A DNA stretch of 41,147 bases from an uncultured Bacillota bacterium (lineage in GTDB: Bacteria; Bacillota_I; Bacilli_A; Erysipelotrichales; Erysipelotrichaceae). Within the stretch, counting starts at the first letter, position 1. The number at the start of each line of letters is the position of its first letter. A program made the position numbers and the translations under genes. The notes below the pieces were generated by a model. The model was not told the DNA's origin, searched no databases, and saw nothing but the letters and a program-made list of their open reading frames with translations. Below, in pieces: positions 35,162 to 41,147 of the stretch. The stretch covers positions 1 to 41,147 of the forward strand of contig CAMNFQ010000007.1 in assembly GCA_946537295.1 (NCBI GenBank), in the 5' to 3' direction.

Positions 35162-36154
35162 CTATTCAACTGCTATAAATTCATCTGATACTGTTACACC
35201 AAGTAATTCACAGATTTCCGGATTGTATTTCTTGACTGGTTCAGGGAAATACTGAATTGGCATTTCTTCGATCTTTGCTTCACCATTCAAGACCTTAACT
35301 GCCATTTTACCAGTTTCAACGCCTAAATCAAAGTAATCAATTGTTAATGTTGCAACACCACACAATTTACAGATACCTTCTTCACCGGCAATAACAGGCA
35401 TCTTCTTGTCTAAAACGATATTAGCGATCGTCTCTGCACAGCTTGCAGCCTGATTATCGGTAGGAATGTAGAGGACATCAATTTGTGAACACAGATCTTC
35501 ACAAACCATAGCGATATCGTTAGAATCGGTAAATGATTTAGAAACAACTTCAATACCCTTAGCTTCCAGTTCCTTAGTGACTACTTCAACCTGATATTTG
35601 GAATTAGCTTCATTAGAACAGAAGATGATACCGACTTTCTTTGTATCTGGGAACAGATCAACGATCATCTGAGCCTGCTGATCAAGTGGAGCAAGATCAC
35701 TGGTACCAGAAACATTAGAACCAACTAAACCATCAAAATTATCTATGCCTAAAGCTACACCATATTCAGTAACAGAAGTTCCAAGGATTGGAATATCACC
35801 GGTAGCTGATACAGCAGCTTGTAAAGCTGGAGTAGCGTTTGCCATGATCAGATTAACACCATCATTGACAAAACCCTGACAGATTGTAGAACAGGTAGCT
35901 GAATCGCCAGCTGCATTCTGGACAACGATATCGGCATCAGGGAAAGCTTTCTTAACTTCCTGAACGAATCCTTCTGTTGCGGCATCAAGAGCAGCATGCT
36001 GGACAAGCTGAACAACGCCTACAGAAACAGCAGTGTTTGTCTCAACTGGAGTATCATTTCCTCCTTCTTCATTTTGTGAATTGTTTCCTGATGAACATCC
36101 GACCAATGCGAAGATCATCATCATTGCTAATAAAGCAGTCAGTAATTTTTTCAT
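35162..36154 (-). CDS. ABC transporter substrate-binding lipoprotein, TrpX-type
   Basis: 330 aa from the ATG at 36154: MKKLLTALLAMMMIFALVGC with lipobox LVGC, then SVGVVQLVQHAALDAATEGFVQEVKKAFPDADIVVQNAAGD, VGIIFCSNEANS and a COG2984-type fold. The track's start at 36190 (TTG) lies within the T-box terminator hairpin and is rejected; AGGAGG sits 6 bases before 36154. Expected ligand: an aromatic amino acid, more likely tyrosine given the UAC specifier, though such importers were first named for tryptophan. Confidence 0.9.
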   Translation of the reverse strand: MKKLLTALLAMMMIFALVGCSSGNNSQNEEGGNDTPVETNTAVSVGVVQLVQHAALDAATEGFVQEVKKAFPDADIVVQNAAGDSATCSTICQGFVNDGVNLIMANATPALQAAVSATGDIPILGTSVTEYGVALGIDNFDGLVGSNVSGTSDLAPLDQQAQMIVDLFPDTKKVGIIFCSNEANSKYQVEVVTKELEAKGIEVVSKSFTDSNDIAMVCEDLCSQIDVLYIPTDNQAASCAETIANIVLDKKMPVIAGEEGICKLCGVATLTIDYFDLGVETGKMAVKVLNGEAKIEEMPIQYFPEPVKKYNPEICELLGVTVSDEFIAVE

Positions 36155-36175
36155 TTTTTCCTCCTGAAATAAAAA

Positions 36176-36418
36176 ATTCGTCCCTGACAAGGACGAATCT
36201 ATCGCGTTACCACCTTTTTTTAATAATACATTACTGTATTAATCTCATTAGCCACCAACATGGCTTACATCTGTAACGGGATGACCCGAGATAACCTACT
36301 TCTTTCAGCTATCTAACTCCGTAATGTATTCTCGTTCAACTATCATGATTACTTGCACCAACCGTAATCTCTCTGAAATGAATCATTGACGATACTATTT
36401 ACTTCAAAGTTTGTAACT
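36176..36418 (-). ncRNA. T-box riboswitch with predicted tyrosine (UAC) specifier
   Basis: Leader of the ABC operon, minus strand. Stem I closes with AACTTTG...CGGAGTT; the distal part holds AGAGAG and a GATTAC-GGTTGGTGCAA-GTAATC hairpin; the specifier loop reads AGAA-UAC-AUUA, so the codon is UAC (36328..36326). Hairpin III is AATACA-GTAA-TGTATT. The T-box AAGGTGGTAACGCGA (36217..36202) carries U in the UGGN bulge, which matches the A discriminator of tRNA-Tyr. The terminator is ATTCGTCC-TTGTCAG-GGACGAAT followed by TTTTTTATTT (36198..36176). Uncharged tRNA-Tyr should raise transporter expression. The stretch 36191-36503 contains only this RNA and its promoter. Confidence 0.9.
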
Positions 36419-36424
36419 GATTTT

Positions 36425-36453
36425 ATTTTATGTAAACTTTGAAAAAATGTCAA
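36425..36453 (-). promoter_or_regulatory. Promoter of the T-box-ABC operon
   Basis: TTGACA (36453..36448), 17-base spacer, TAAAAT (36430..36425); predicted start ~36418. A consensus -35, among the strongest promoters in the window. Confidence 0.75.
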
Positions 36454-36467
36454 CAATTATTTTCAAT

Positions 36468-36484
36468 ATATTTTCTGAAAATAT
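36468..36484. repeat. AT-rich palindrome upstream of the T-box promoter
   Basis: ATATTTTC-T-GAAAATAT, 8-bp perfect arms, 15 bases above the -35 and just past the DMT stop. It could be a weak terminator or an operator; it lacks GC for a strong hairpin. Confidence 0.4.
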
Positions 36485-36503
36485 TTACATGTGAATAATT
36501 TGA

Positions 36504-37367
36504 TTACTTTTCCGCGAAATATTCATTTGCTATTGAAGAAAGGATTATGAGTATCGCCCCTACTATTCCCATTATTCCAATATTCTCATGAAACAGTATA
36601 GATCCGATCAGAACATTGAGTACTGGTTCCAGATATCCCAGTATTGCAATAGTTTGTGAAGACAGAACACCTATTGCATCAAAGTAGCACATATATGCAA
36701 CTCCCGTATGTAGAAAACCAAGGATAAGAACAATAATCACCGATTTCAGATCAAAACTTGTAGGAAACGATCTGTTTAAAGCTACATATGGAAAAACAAT
36801 AAAAGCACTGGAAAGTAACTGGACAAGTGTTTTGTCATACGAAGATATATTTTTGAGCTTGCGATTAAATAGCAGTAATATCACAAAACCAAGAGCTGCC
36901 AGTAAACCATAGAAAAAACAGCGATAGTCTTCGATTTTACCATCGAATACCCCAGATATTAATACCATTCCTATAAACGCCATAACGATACATATCAGTT
37001 GATACTTATTTATCTTAGCCTTATTTATCAAGGCATCAATCACGACAACTATAATTGGAGCCAGGTAGTTACATAAGGAACTTACAGCCATTCCATAACG
37101 ATAACCGCTGAACAGAAAGATCCAGTTAAATCCCAAAGCAAAGCCGGAACCGATCAAAAGAAAGAGATTATTATTGATTGCCTTAAGATCGATCTTTCTA
37201 CCTGTGATCATCATGACAACGATAATAAACAACGAACCCAGAATACCACGACATAAGACGACAAATTCATCCGAATAATCGACGAATCGTAAAAACAGGC
37301 CGATAGTGCCATACAGACATAAGGCAAACAGATATTTGGCTGTTGTAATTCTTTTTTCTTTATTCAT
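36504..37367 (-). CDS. EamA/DMT-superfamily transporter
   Basis: 287 aa from the ATG at 37367, about ten membrane helices in two EamA repeats (LYGTIGLFLRF...VLCRGILGS; ILGFLHTGVAYMCYFDAIGVLSSQTIAILGYLEPVLNVLIGSILFHE). Substrate unknown; family members export metabolites or amino acids. The track start (GTG, 37373) lies in the bases between a TATATT box and the ATG, so 37367 is favoured. Predicted 1-nt leader, no SD. It ends just upstream of the T-box promoter with no GC-rich terminator. Confidence 0.85.
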   Translation of the reverse strand: MNKEKRITTAKYLFALCLYGTIGLFLRFVDYSDEFVVLCRGILGSLFIIVVMMITGRKIDLKAINNNLFLLIGSGFALGFNWIFLFSGYRYGMAVSSLCNYLAPIIVVVIDALINKAKINKYQLICIVMAFIGMVLISGVFDGKIEDYRCFFYGLLAALGFVILLLFNRKLKNISSYDKTLVQLLSSAFIVFPYVALNRSFPTSFDLKSVIIVLILGFLHTGVAYMCYFDAIGVLSSQTIAILGYLEPVLNVLIGSILFHENIGIMGIVGAILIILSSIANEYFAEK

Positions 37368-37374
37368 CACCACA

Positions 37375-37380
37375 AATATA
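37375..37380 (-). promoter_or_regulatory. -10 element of the DMT gene, near-leaderless
   Basis: TG-TATATT, seven bases (TGTGGTG), ATG at 37367. Confidence 0.4.
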
Positions 37381-37440
37381 CAACAGTTTGTTATATAAGA
37401 TCACGGTTTTACTTAAGGAAAATATAGTAGAATACTTATA

Positions 37441-37449
37441 TGTTAAAAT
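37441..37449 (+). promoter_or_regulatory. Possible extended -10 of argS
   Basis: TGTTAAAAT; predicted start ~37456, 18-nt leader with GAGG SD. No clear -35. Confidence 0.35.
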
Positions 37450-37473
37450 ATTGAAAGAAATGAGGAATGATTT

Positions 37474-39132
37474 ATGAATATTGAAGAGATCTTAGTACAA
37501 TCAATTACTAAAGTTGTTAAAGATATATATGGAATCGAACCGGAAGATGGAATGATCATGGTTGAGATTCCTAAAGAAAAAACCAATGGTGACTATTCAA
37601 CAAATATCGCCATGAGACTGACTAAGGTTCTTAAACGTCGTCCTCAGGAAATAGCTCAAGAGATTAAAGAAGCGATGTTGAAAGAACTGGATGTTGCAGA
37701 AAAGATCGAAATTGCCGGTCCAGGTTTTATCAATCTCTGGCTTAAAAAAGAATCAATGGCTTCAATCATAAACAGCGTCATTGATGCGGGTGATAATTAT
37801 GGTCATTCTGATTTTGGCAAAGGTATAAAAGTGCTGGAAGAATATGTCAGTGCTAACCCTACCGGTCCATTACATTGTGGACATGCCAGAGGCGCCTGCT
37901 GGGGAGATTCAAGTGTAAGAATCATGAAGGCTGCCGGGTATGAAACTACCAGAGAATACTATATCAATGATGCCGGTGCACAGATGATGAATCTGGGTAA
38001 ATCACTTCTAGGAAGATATAGAGAACTCTTTGGTCTGGACTTCACTTTACCGGAAGATGGATATCATGGACCTGATGTTATTGAAATAGCAAAAGAGATC
38101 AAAGAAAAAGATGGCGATAAATATCTGAAGATGGATGAAGAACAAGCTGTTCTGGAACTAAAGGAACTGGGAAGAAAGATTGAATTAGACAGGATCAGAA
38201 AAGATCTTGAATACTATGGATGTGAATTTGATTCCTGGATCTCTGAACAGTGGATCGTCTCTCAGGGACTTGTCGAAAAAGCTGTTGAGAAGATGAAAGA
38301 AATGAACCTTCTTTATGAAAAAGATGGTGCCATCTGGTTTGAAGCAACTAAATATGGTGATGACAAAGACCGTGTACTAAAGAAATCTGATGGTTATTAC
38401 ACATATATGACACCAGATATCGCAAACCATATTTATAAATATGATCGTGGATATAATTTACTGGTTAATATCTGGGGTGCAGATCACCATGGCTATATCC
38501 CGCGAATGAAAGCTGCTATGGAAGCACTTGGCTATCCAAGAGATAATCTGCAGGTGGACATCTGTCAGATGGTCAGAATGGTTGAAAATGGCCAGGAAGT
38601 AAAAATGTCAAAACGTACCGGCAATGCCATAACCTTAAGAGAACTGATCGATGATATCGGTGTTGATTGCGCAAGATATTTCTTCCTTTCCAAAGCACTT
38701 GATACTCATCTAGATTTTGATCTGACCTTAGCCAGAACAAAGTCTAATGATAATCCGGTCTACTATGTACAATATGCTTATGCAAGAATCTGTTCTGTCT
38801 TAAGACAGGCAGAAAAACCATTCCAGAAGAAAGAGACATATGCCCTCTTGTCTCATCCAAAAGAAGTTGATCTGCTTAAACATATCAGTTCATTTACAGA
38901 AGTAGTAGCAGATGCTGCTGAAAACAGAAGTCCAAACAAGATCTGTAATTATGTTCAGAAGCTTGCTACCTACTTCCATACCTTCTATGGAGCCTGCAAG
39001 ATCAATGACAAGGAAAATCCTGAACTTACCAACGAAAGACTGGCTCTATGTGAAGCAACCAGAATTACACTCAAAAATGCCTTATACCTACTTGGAGTAA
39101 GTGCTCCTGAAGTAATGGCAAAAGAAGATTAG
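37474..39132 (+). CDS. argS: Arginyl-tRNA synthetase
   Basis: 552 aa class I synthetase. N-terminal Add-1-type domain; HIGH-equivalent SANPTGPLHCGHARGA; KMSKS-equivalent EVKMSKRTGNAITLREL; C-terminal DALR anticodon domain (YVQYAYARICSVLRQAE...NALYLLGV). SD GAGG 8 bases before the ATG. It is convergent with the ohrR-like gene over a shared hairpin. Two tRNA-Arg genes lie 0.5-0.8 kb downstream. Confidence 0.97.
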   Translation: MNIEEILVQSITKVVKDIYGIEPEDGMIMVEIPKEKTNGDYSTNIAMRLTKVLKRRPQEIAQEIKEAMLKELDVAEKIEIAGPGFINLWLKKESMASIINSVIDAGDNYGHSDFGKGIKVLEEYVSANPTGPLHCGHARGACWGDSSVRIMKAAGYETTREYYINDAGAQMMNLGKSLLGRYRELFGLDFTLPEDGYHGPDVIEIAKEIKEKDGDKYLKMDEEQAVLELKELGRKIELDRIRKDLEYYGCEFDSWISEQWIVSQGLVEKAVEKMKEMNLLYEKDGAIWFEATKYGDDKDRVLKKSDGYYTYMTPDIANHIYKYDRGYNLLVNIWGADHHGYIPRMKAAMEALGYPRDNLQVDICQMVRMVENGQEVKMSKRTGNAITLRELIDDIGVDCARYFFLSKALDTHLDFDLTLARTKSNDNPVYYVQYAYARICSVLRQAEKPFQKKETYALLSHPKEVDLLKHISSFTEVVADAAENRSPNKICNYVQKLATYFHTFYGACKINDKENPELTNERLALCEATRITLKNALYLLGVSAPEVMAKED

Positions 39133-39139
39133 AAACAAA

Positions 39140-39162
39140 AGCAACTGAATCATTCAGCTGCT
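39140..39162. terminator. argS terminator overlapping the 3' end of the ohrR-like gene
   Basis: AGCA-a-CTGAA-TCA-TTCAG-c-TGCT followed by TTTTTC on plus. The loop contains the TGA stop of the convergent MarR-type gene; on minus TTTTGTTTC follows, so it can serve both. Confidence 0.8.
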
Positions 39163-39593
39163 TTTTCATCATCCAGTATCTTATAGAGAATTCCATACAG
39201 ATAGAGAGCTTCTTGCTTACTGAGATTAATTGTTTTCGCAATCGATTCCGGTACACAAATAGCTCTTTCTTTTAATTTTCTGCCCTTTTCGGTAAGTGCA
39301 ATAACAAGATTTCTAATATCATTACTGTTTCTTCTTAAAGAAATATATCCCTTGTCTTCCAGCTTTTTTAATAATGGAGTTAGCGTATTGGATTTAAGAA
39401 ACAATTTATTTCCTAAGGCACTTTCATTAATGTTTTCTTCTTCCCACAATACCATCATTACAATATATTGAGTATAAGTAAGATCAAGTTCATCTAACAG
39501 TGGTTTATAGTTTCTGATGATCTTATTTGATACTGCGTATAAAGGAAAACATAATTGATTTGAGAGTTTCAGATTGTCATACTTATCAGCCAT
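39150..39593 (-). CDS. ohrR: OhrR-like MarR-family organic-peroxide-sensing repressor
   Basis: 147 aa. KLSNQLCFPLYA places a Cys at residue 15, the reactive peroxide-sensing Cys of Bacillus OhrR, followed by the YKPLLDELDLTYTQYIVMMVLWEEE dimer/winged-helix pattern and SNTLTPLLKKLEDKGYISLRRNSNDIRNLVI. Predicted one-Cys sensor controlling organic hydroperoxide resistance. No ohr gene is in the window; the nearest peroxidase gene is bcp, 0.3 kb away. SD GAGG. A dyad at its own -10 suggests autorepression. Confidence 0.85.
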   Translation of the reverse strand: MADKYDNLKLSNQLCFPLYAVSNKIIRNYKPLLDELDLTYTQYIVMMVLWEEENINESALGNKLFLKSNTLTPLLKKLEDKGYISLRRNSNDIRNLVIALTEKGRKLKERAICVPESIAKTINLSKQEALYLYGILYKILDDEKAAE

Positions 39594-39608
39594 AAATACC
39601 TCATTTAT

Positions 39609-39626
39609 ATTATATCGTATGCGATA
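39609..39626 (-). promoter_or_regulatory. ohrR promoter with overlapping dyad operator
   Basis: TATAAT (39614..39609), start ~39602, leader ~9 nt. A TATCG-TATG-CGATA dyad (39613-39626) overlaps the upstream edge of the -10. It differs from the known Bacillus OhrR operator. Confidence 0.5.
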
Positions 39627-39642
39627 GATATAATTAAAAAAA

Positions 39643-39719
39643 TGGCGTCCATGGAGAGACTCGAACTCCCGACCGTCCGCTTAGAAGGCGGATGCTCTAT
39701 CCAGCTGAGCTACATGGAC
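39643..39719 (-). tRNA. tRNA-Arg (anticodon TCT)
   Basis: 77 nt on minus. Acceptor GTCCATG/CATGGAC, D-stem GCTC/GAGC, anticodon stem TCCGC/GCGGA with loop CTTCTAA (anticodon TCT), T-arm GGGAG-TTCGAGT-CTCTC, discriminator G and encoded CCA. Reads AGA/AGG. Confidence 0.97.
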
Positions 39720-39727
39720 ACAAAAGT

Positions 39728-39756
39728 ATCCTAACATTTTTGAAATCCCTTTTCAA
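39728..39756 (-). promoter_or_regulatory. Promoter of tRNA-Arg(TCT)
   Basis: TTGAAA (39756..39751), 17-base spacer ending TGT, TAGGAT (39733..39728); predicted start 2 bases before the mature 5' end. Confidence 0.6.
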
Positions 39757-39770
39757 TAAAGCGTCTGTAT

Positions 39771-39799
39771 TTGAAAAAGTCGGATAATAGTGATAATCT
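39771..39799 (+). promoter_or_regulatory. Promoter of tRNA-Arg(ACG)
   Basis: TTGAAA (39771-39776), 17-base spacer ending TGA, TAATCT (39794-39799). Mirrors the TCT promoter in layout. Confidence 0.6.
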
Positions 39800-39810
39800 A
39801 AATGAGCGAT

Positions 39811-39887
39811 GTGCCTATAGCTCAACTGGATAGAGTGTTTGGCTACGAACCAAAAGGTTGCGAGTTCAAGTCTTGCTAGGCACGCCA
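39811..39887 (+). tRNA. tRNA-Arg (anticodon ACG)
   Basis: 77 nt. Acceptor GTGCCTA/TAGGCAC, D-stem GCTC/GAGT, anticodon stem TTTGG/CCAAA with loop CTACGAA (anticodon ACG, A34 expected to become inosine), T-arm GCGAG-TTCAAGT-CTTGC, discriminator G, encoded CCA. Reads CGU/CGC/CGA. Confidence 0.97.
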
Positions 39888-39897
39888 TCTTATAAAA

Positions 39898-39920
39898 AAC
39901 AGCAGAATTGATCTGCTGTT
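39898..39920. terminator. Bidirectional terminator between tRNA-Arg(ACG) and bcp
   Basis: AACAGCAG / CTGCTGTT stem, 7-base loop. On plus TTAGTTT follows; on minus TTTTTTATA follows, directly after the bcp stop. Confidence 0.85.
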
Positions 39921-40376
39921 TTAGTTTAACTCAGATAACATATCAGAAGGATTTTCTGAAGACTTCACATTGTAGAAAGCTTTAGCGATCTTACCATTTT
40001 CATCAATCAGAAAAGTACTTCTAGATACGCCCATGTACTTTCTGCCATACATTGATTTCTCTTTAAGAACATCATATGCCTGAATAGCTTCCATATCAGG
40101 ATCAGATAACAGGATAAATGGCAGATTAAACTTTTCCATAAATTTCTTATGTGATTCAACACTATCCTTGCTGACACCAATTATTACAGCATCCTTTTCC
40201 ATAAACTGAGGATACAGTTCTCTGAAATTACATGCCTGTTTACTGCAACCGCTCGTCATATCTTTAGGATAGAAATATAAGATGATCTTCTTTCCTTTGA
40301 ATTCAGAAAGTTTTCTTACATTTCCATACTGATCTTTAAGTTTGAATGCGGGCGCCTTTTTTCCTACTTCAATCAT
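39921..40376 (-). CDS. bcp: Thiol peroxidase / peroxiredoxin (Bcp type)
   Basis: 151 aa. The sequence PKDMTSGCSKQACNF puts the peroxidatic Cys at 44 and a resolving Cys at 49, the Bcp/PrxQ CX4C layout. Reduces hydroperoxides with thioredoxin. SD AGGAG; 9 bases after the small membrane-protein gene, so it is the last gene of an operon that extends past the window edge. Located near the peroxide-sensing ohrR-like gene. Confidence 0.93.
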   Translation of the reverse strand: MIEVGKKAPAFKLKDQYGNVRKLSEFKGKKIILYFYPKDMTSGCSKQACNFRELYPQFMEKDAVIIGVSKDSVESHKKFMEKFNLPFILLSDPDMEAIQAYDVLKEKSMYGRKYMGVSRSTFLIDENGKIAKAFYNVKSSENPSDMLSELN

Positions 40377-40385
40377 ATTGTTCTC

Positions 40386-40706
40386 CTAATAATTAATTCC
40401 AAAGCGTCTTAATAATGAATAGATACTGTCAACAAGTTCCTTTAATTTTGCACCAGTATCTTCCCCTACACTATCTACCAACTGATTGATGCTGGTATTA
40501 GTCTGCTCAAGCTGTTCCATTAAAGCGTTATACCTATTGACCATATCGACGATCATTGGAATATATTTGATGCAAAGAATAATTACAATTAAAGCCAACA
40601 CAGCATAGATACCATATTTGATATAGCGGATCTTGTCATTCCTTCTTTTTTCTTCGACAAGTTCCATCAGTAATTCATGATCACTCATTTCATTAATGTC
40701 TTTCAT
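40386..40706 (-). CDS. Small single-span membrane protein, unrecognised
   Basis: 106 aa, no family recognised. Residues ~1-27 are charged (HELLMELVEEKRRNDK), ~28-53 form one hydrophobic helix (YGIYAVLALIVIILCIKYIPMIV), and ~55-95 form a helical, coiled-coil-like tail (YNALMEQLEQTNTSINQLVDSVGEDTGAKLKELVDSI). SD AGGAGG overlaps the stop region of the gene upstream, so translation is coupled. Cotranscribed with bcp. Confidence 0.75.
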   Translation of the reverse strand: MKDINEMSDHELLMELVEEKRRNDKIRYIKYGIYAVLALIVIILCIKYIPMIVDMVNRYNALMEQLEQTNTSINQLVDSVGEDTGAKLKELVDSIYSLLRRFGINY

Positions 40707-40718
40707 TGATTTGACCTC

Positions 40719-41147
40719 CTAGTGAAAGCTTTTGACCCAGTTAAGTAATGAATCATGATAAACATTTTCCAGTACATCTTTCTTCATTCTATCAGTTACA
40801 GGGCCATTTGCGGACATCTTGGCAAGGATTTCGGCCTGAAGTTCTTCAACACTCATCTCATCATATGATTTGCCAGAAGCTCTTTCAGAAATTGAAATCT
40901 CCTTTTTATCTTCTGTAATCTTGTTTATTTTTAATGCTTCATAATCTGTGTCGACTCTTTCAGTTGGTATCCAGATCTCACCATAATCGCCATCGATCTC
41001 TATATGAAGATTGTTTCCATCTGATTCAATAGTTCTTCCAGAGATAACTCCTTTATATGTACCAGAACGATTAAGATCAAATGAGCACTGATCAGAAGAG
41101 TTATTGACGGTAACGATAATATCATCGCGCGAGAAAGCAAAACTTGT
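40719..41147 (-). CDS. Uncharacterised protein, C-terminal part (enters from beyond the window)
   Basis: Not in the ORF track because its start is outside the window. The open minus frame gives 142 residues ending ...SLLNWVKSFH. The first half is beta-rich (NRSGTYKGVISGRTIESDGN..., IEIDGDYGEIWIPT), reminiscent of repeat-like adhesin/DUF4097 folds but too weak to assign. The second half is helical (SVEELQAEILAKMSANGP...). It ends 12 bases before the small membrane gene, so the three genes form one operon. Confidence 0.7.
   Translation of the reverse strand, partial: TSFAFSRDDIIVTVNNSSDQCSFDLNRSGTYKGVISGRTIESDGNNLHIEIDGDYGEIWIPTERVDTDYEALKINKITEDKKEISISERASGKSYDEMSVEELQAEILAKMSANGPVTDRMKKDVLENVYHDSLLNWVKSFH

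Noticed and set aside
36155-36190. Track start of the TrpX-type binding protein at 36190
   Set aside because: The extra residues come from the T-box terminator hairpin; an AGGAGG precedes the ATG at 36154.
1-41147. Mobile element, prophage or defence island
   Set aside because: No transposase, integrase, phage structural gene or terminal repeat was seen; gene content and codon use look uniform and chromosomal.

Overview
The window is a 41 kb stretch of low-GC chromosome from a Firmicutes-type bacterium. UGA works as a stop (malG and the ohrR-like gene both end in TGA), so it is not a code-4 mollicute. T-box and yybP-ykoY-type RNA leaders, a one-chain GlyRS, TrmK next to RpoD and a Gram-positive maltodextrin cassette suggest an Erysipelotrichia-like gut Firmicute. 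That placement is inference and no marker here fixes the genus. I see no insertion sequence, prophage or CRISPR array. Almost all of the sequence is housekeeping or metabolic genes.

Layout. 1-3148 (minus): truB, a FAD-synthetase-only ribF, an rsmF-like gene and the start of an Asp23/Gls24 gene. 3183-4465: ttcA-like and DUF218 genes converging on one shared hairpin. 4508-7428 (minus): a P-type ATPase behind a manganese-type riboswitch. 7454-10461: an orphan radical SAM/SPASM gene convergent with a degenerate SPOUT gene and a COG2509 flavoprotein. 10481-10884: rpsO with a structured leader. 10935-18469: a maltodextrin system, with a lipoprotein GH13 amylase convergent to SBP-malF-malG-malQ-msmK and a cre-like operator upstream. 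18486-22294: fmt-lepA-hemW; then rpsT on plus. 22687-32174 (minus): COG2509 paralog, glyS, dnaG, rpoD, trmK, glgP. 32249-33439: a CofE-like (F420-ligase fold) gene. 33477-36453 (minus): an amino-acid ABC transporter behind a T-box whose specifier reads UAC (Tyr). 36504-39614: DMT transporter, argS, ohrR-like regulator. 39643-39887: two divergent tRNA-Arg genes. 39921-41147: bcp and two uncharacterised genes.

How the genes work together. Carbon flow is the clearest theme: the surface amylase trims glucans, SBP/MalFG/MsmK imports maltodextrin, MalQ rearranges it and GlgP phosphorolyses it. GlgP is encoded at the end of the glyS-dnaG-rpoD cluster and not with the mal genes. RNA-level control is rich: a Mn2+ switch, a Tyr T-box, an S15 leader and an SBP/permease attenuator hairpin.

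The most unusual signal is a recurring promoter-start codon fusion. In eight transcription units a -10 hexamer lies only 6-11 bases from the ATG with no Shine-Dalgarno, which predicts leaderless or nearly leaderless mRNAs. Highly expressed or RNA-regulated genes in the same window have normal leaders and SD sites. Other points of interest are a sigma factor with a histone-like Lys-rich tail of about 220 residues, a triple 10-bp-phased repeat between divergent promoters, a RibF without its kinase domain and a SPOUT protein that has lost its signature asparagines. I found no convincing new defence or mobile system.
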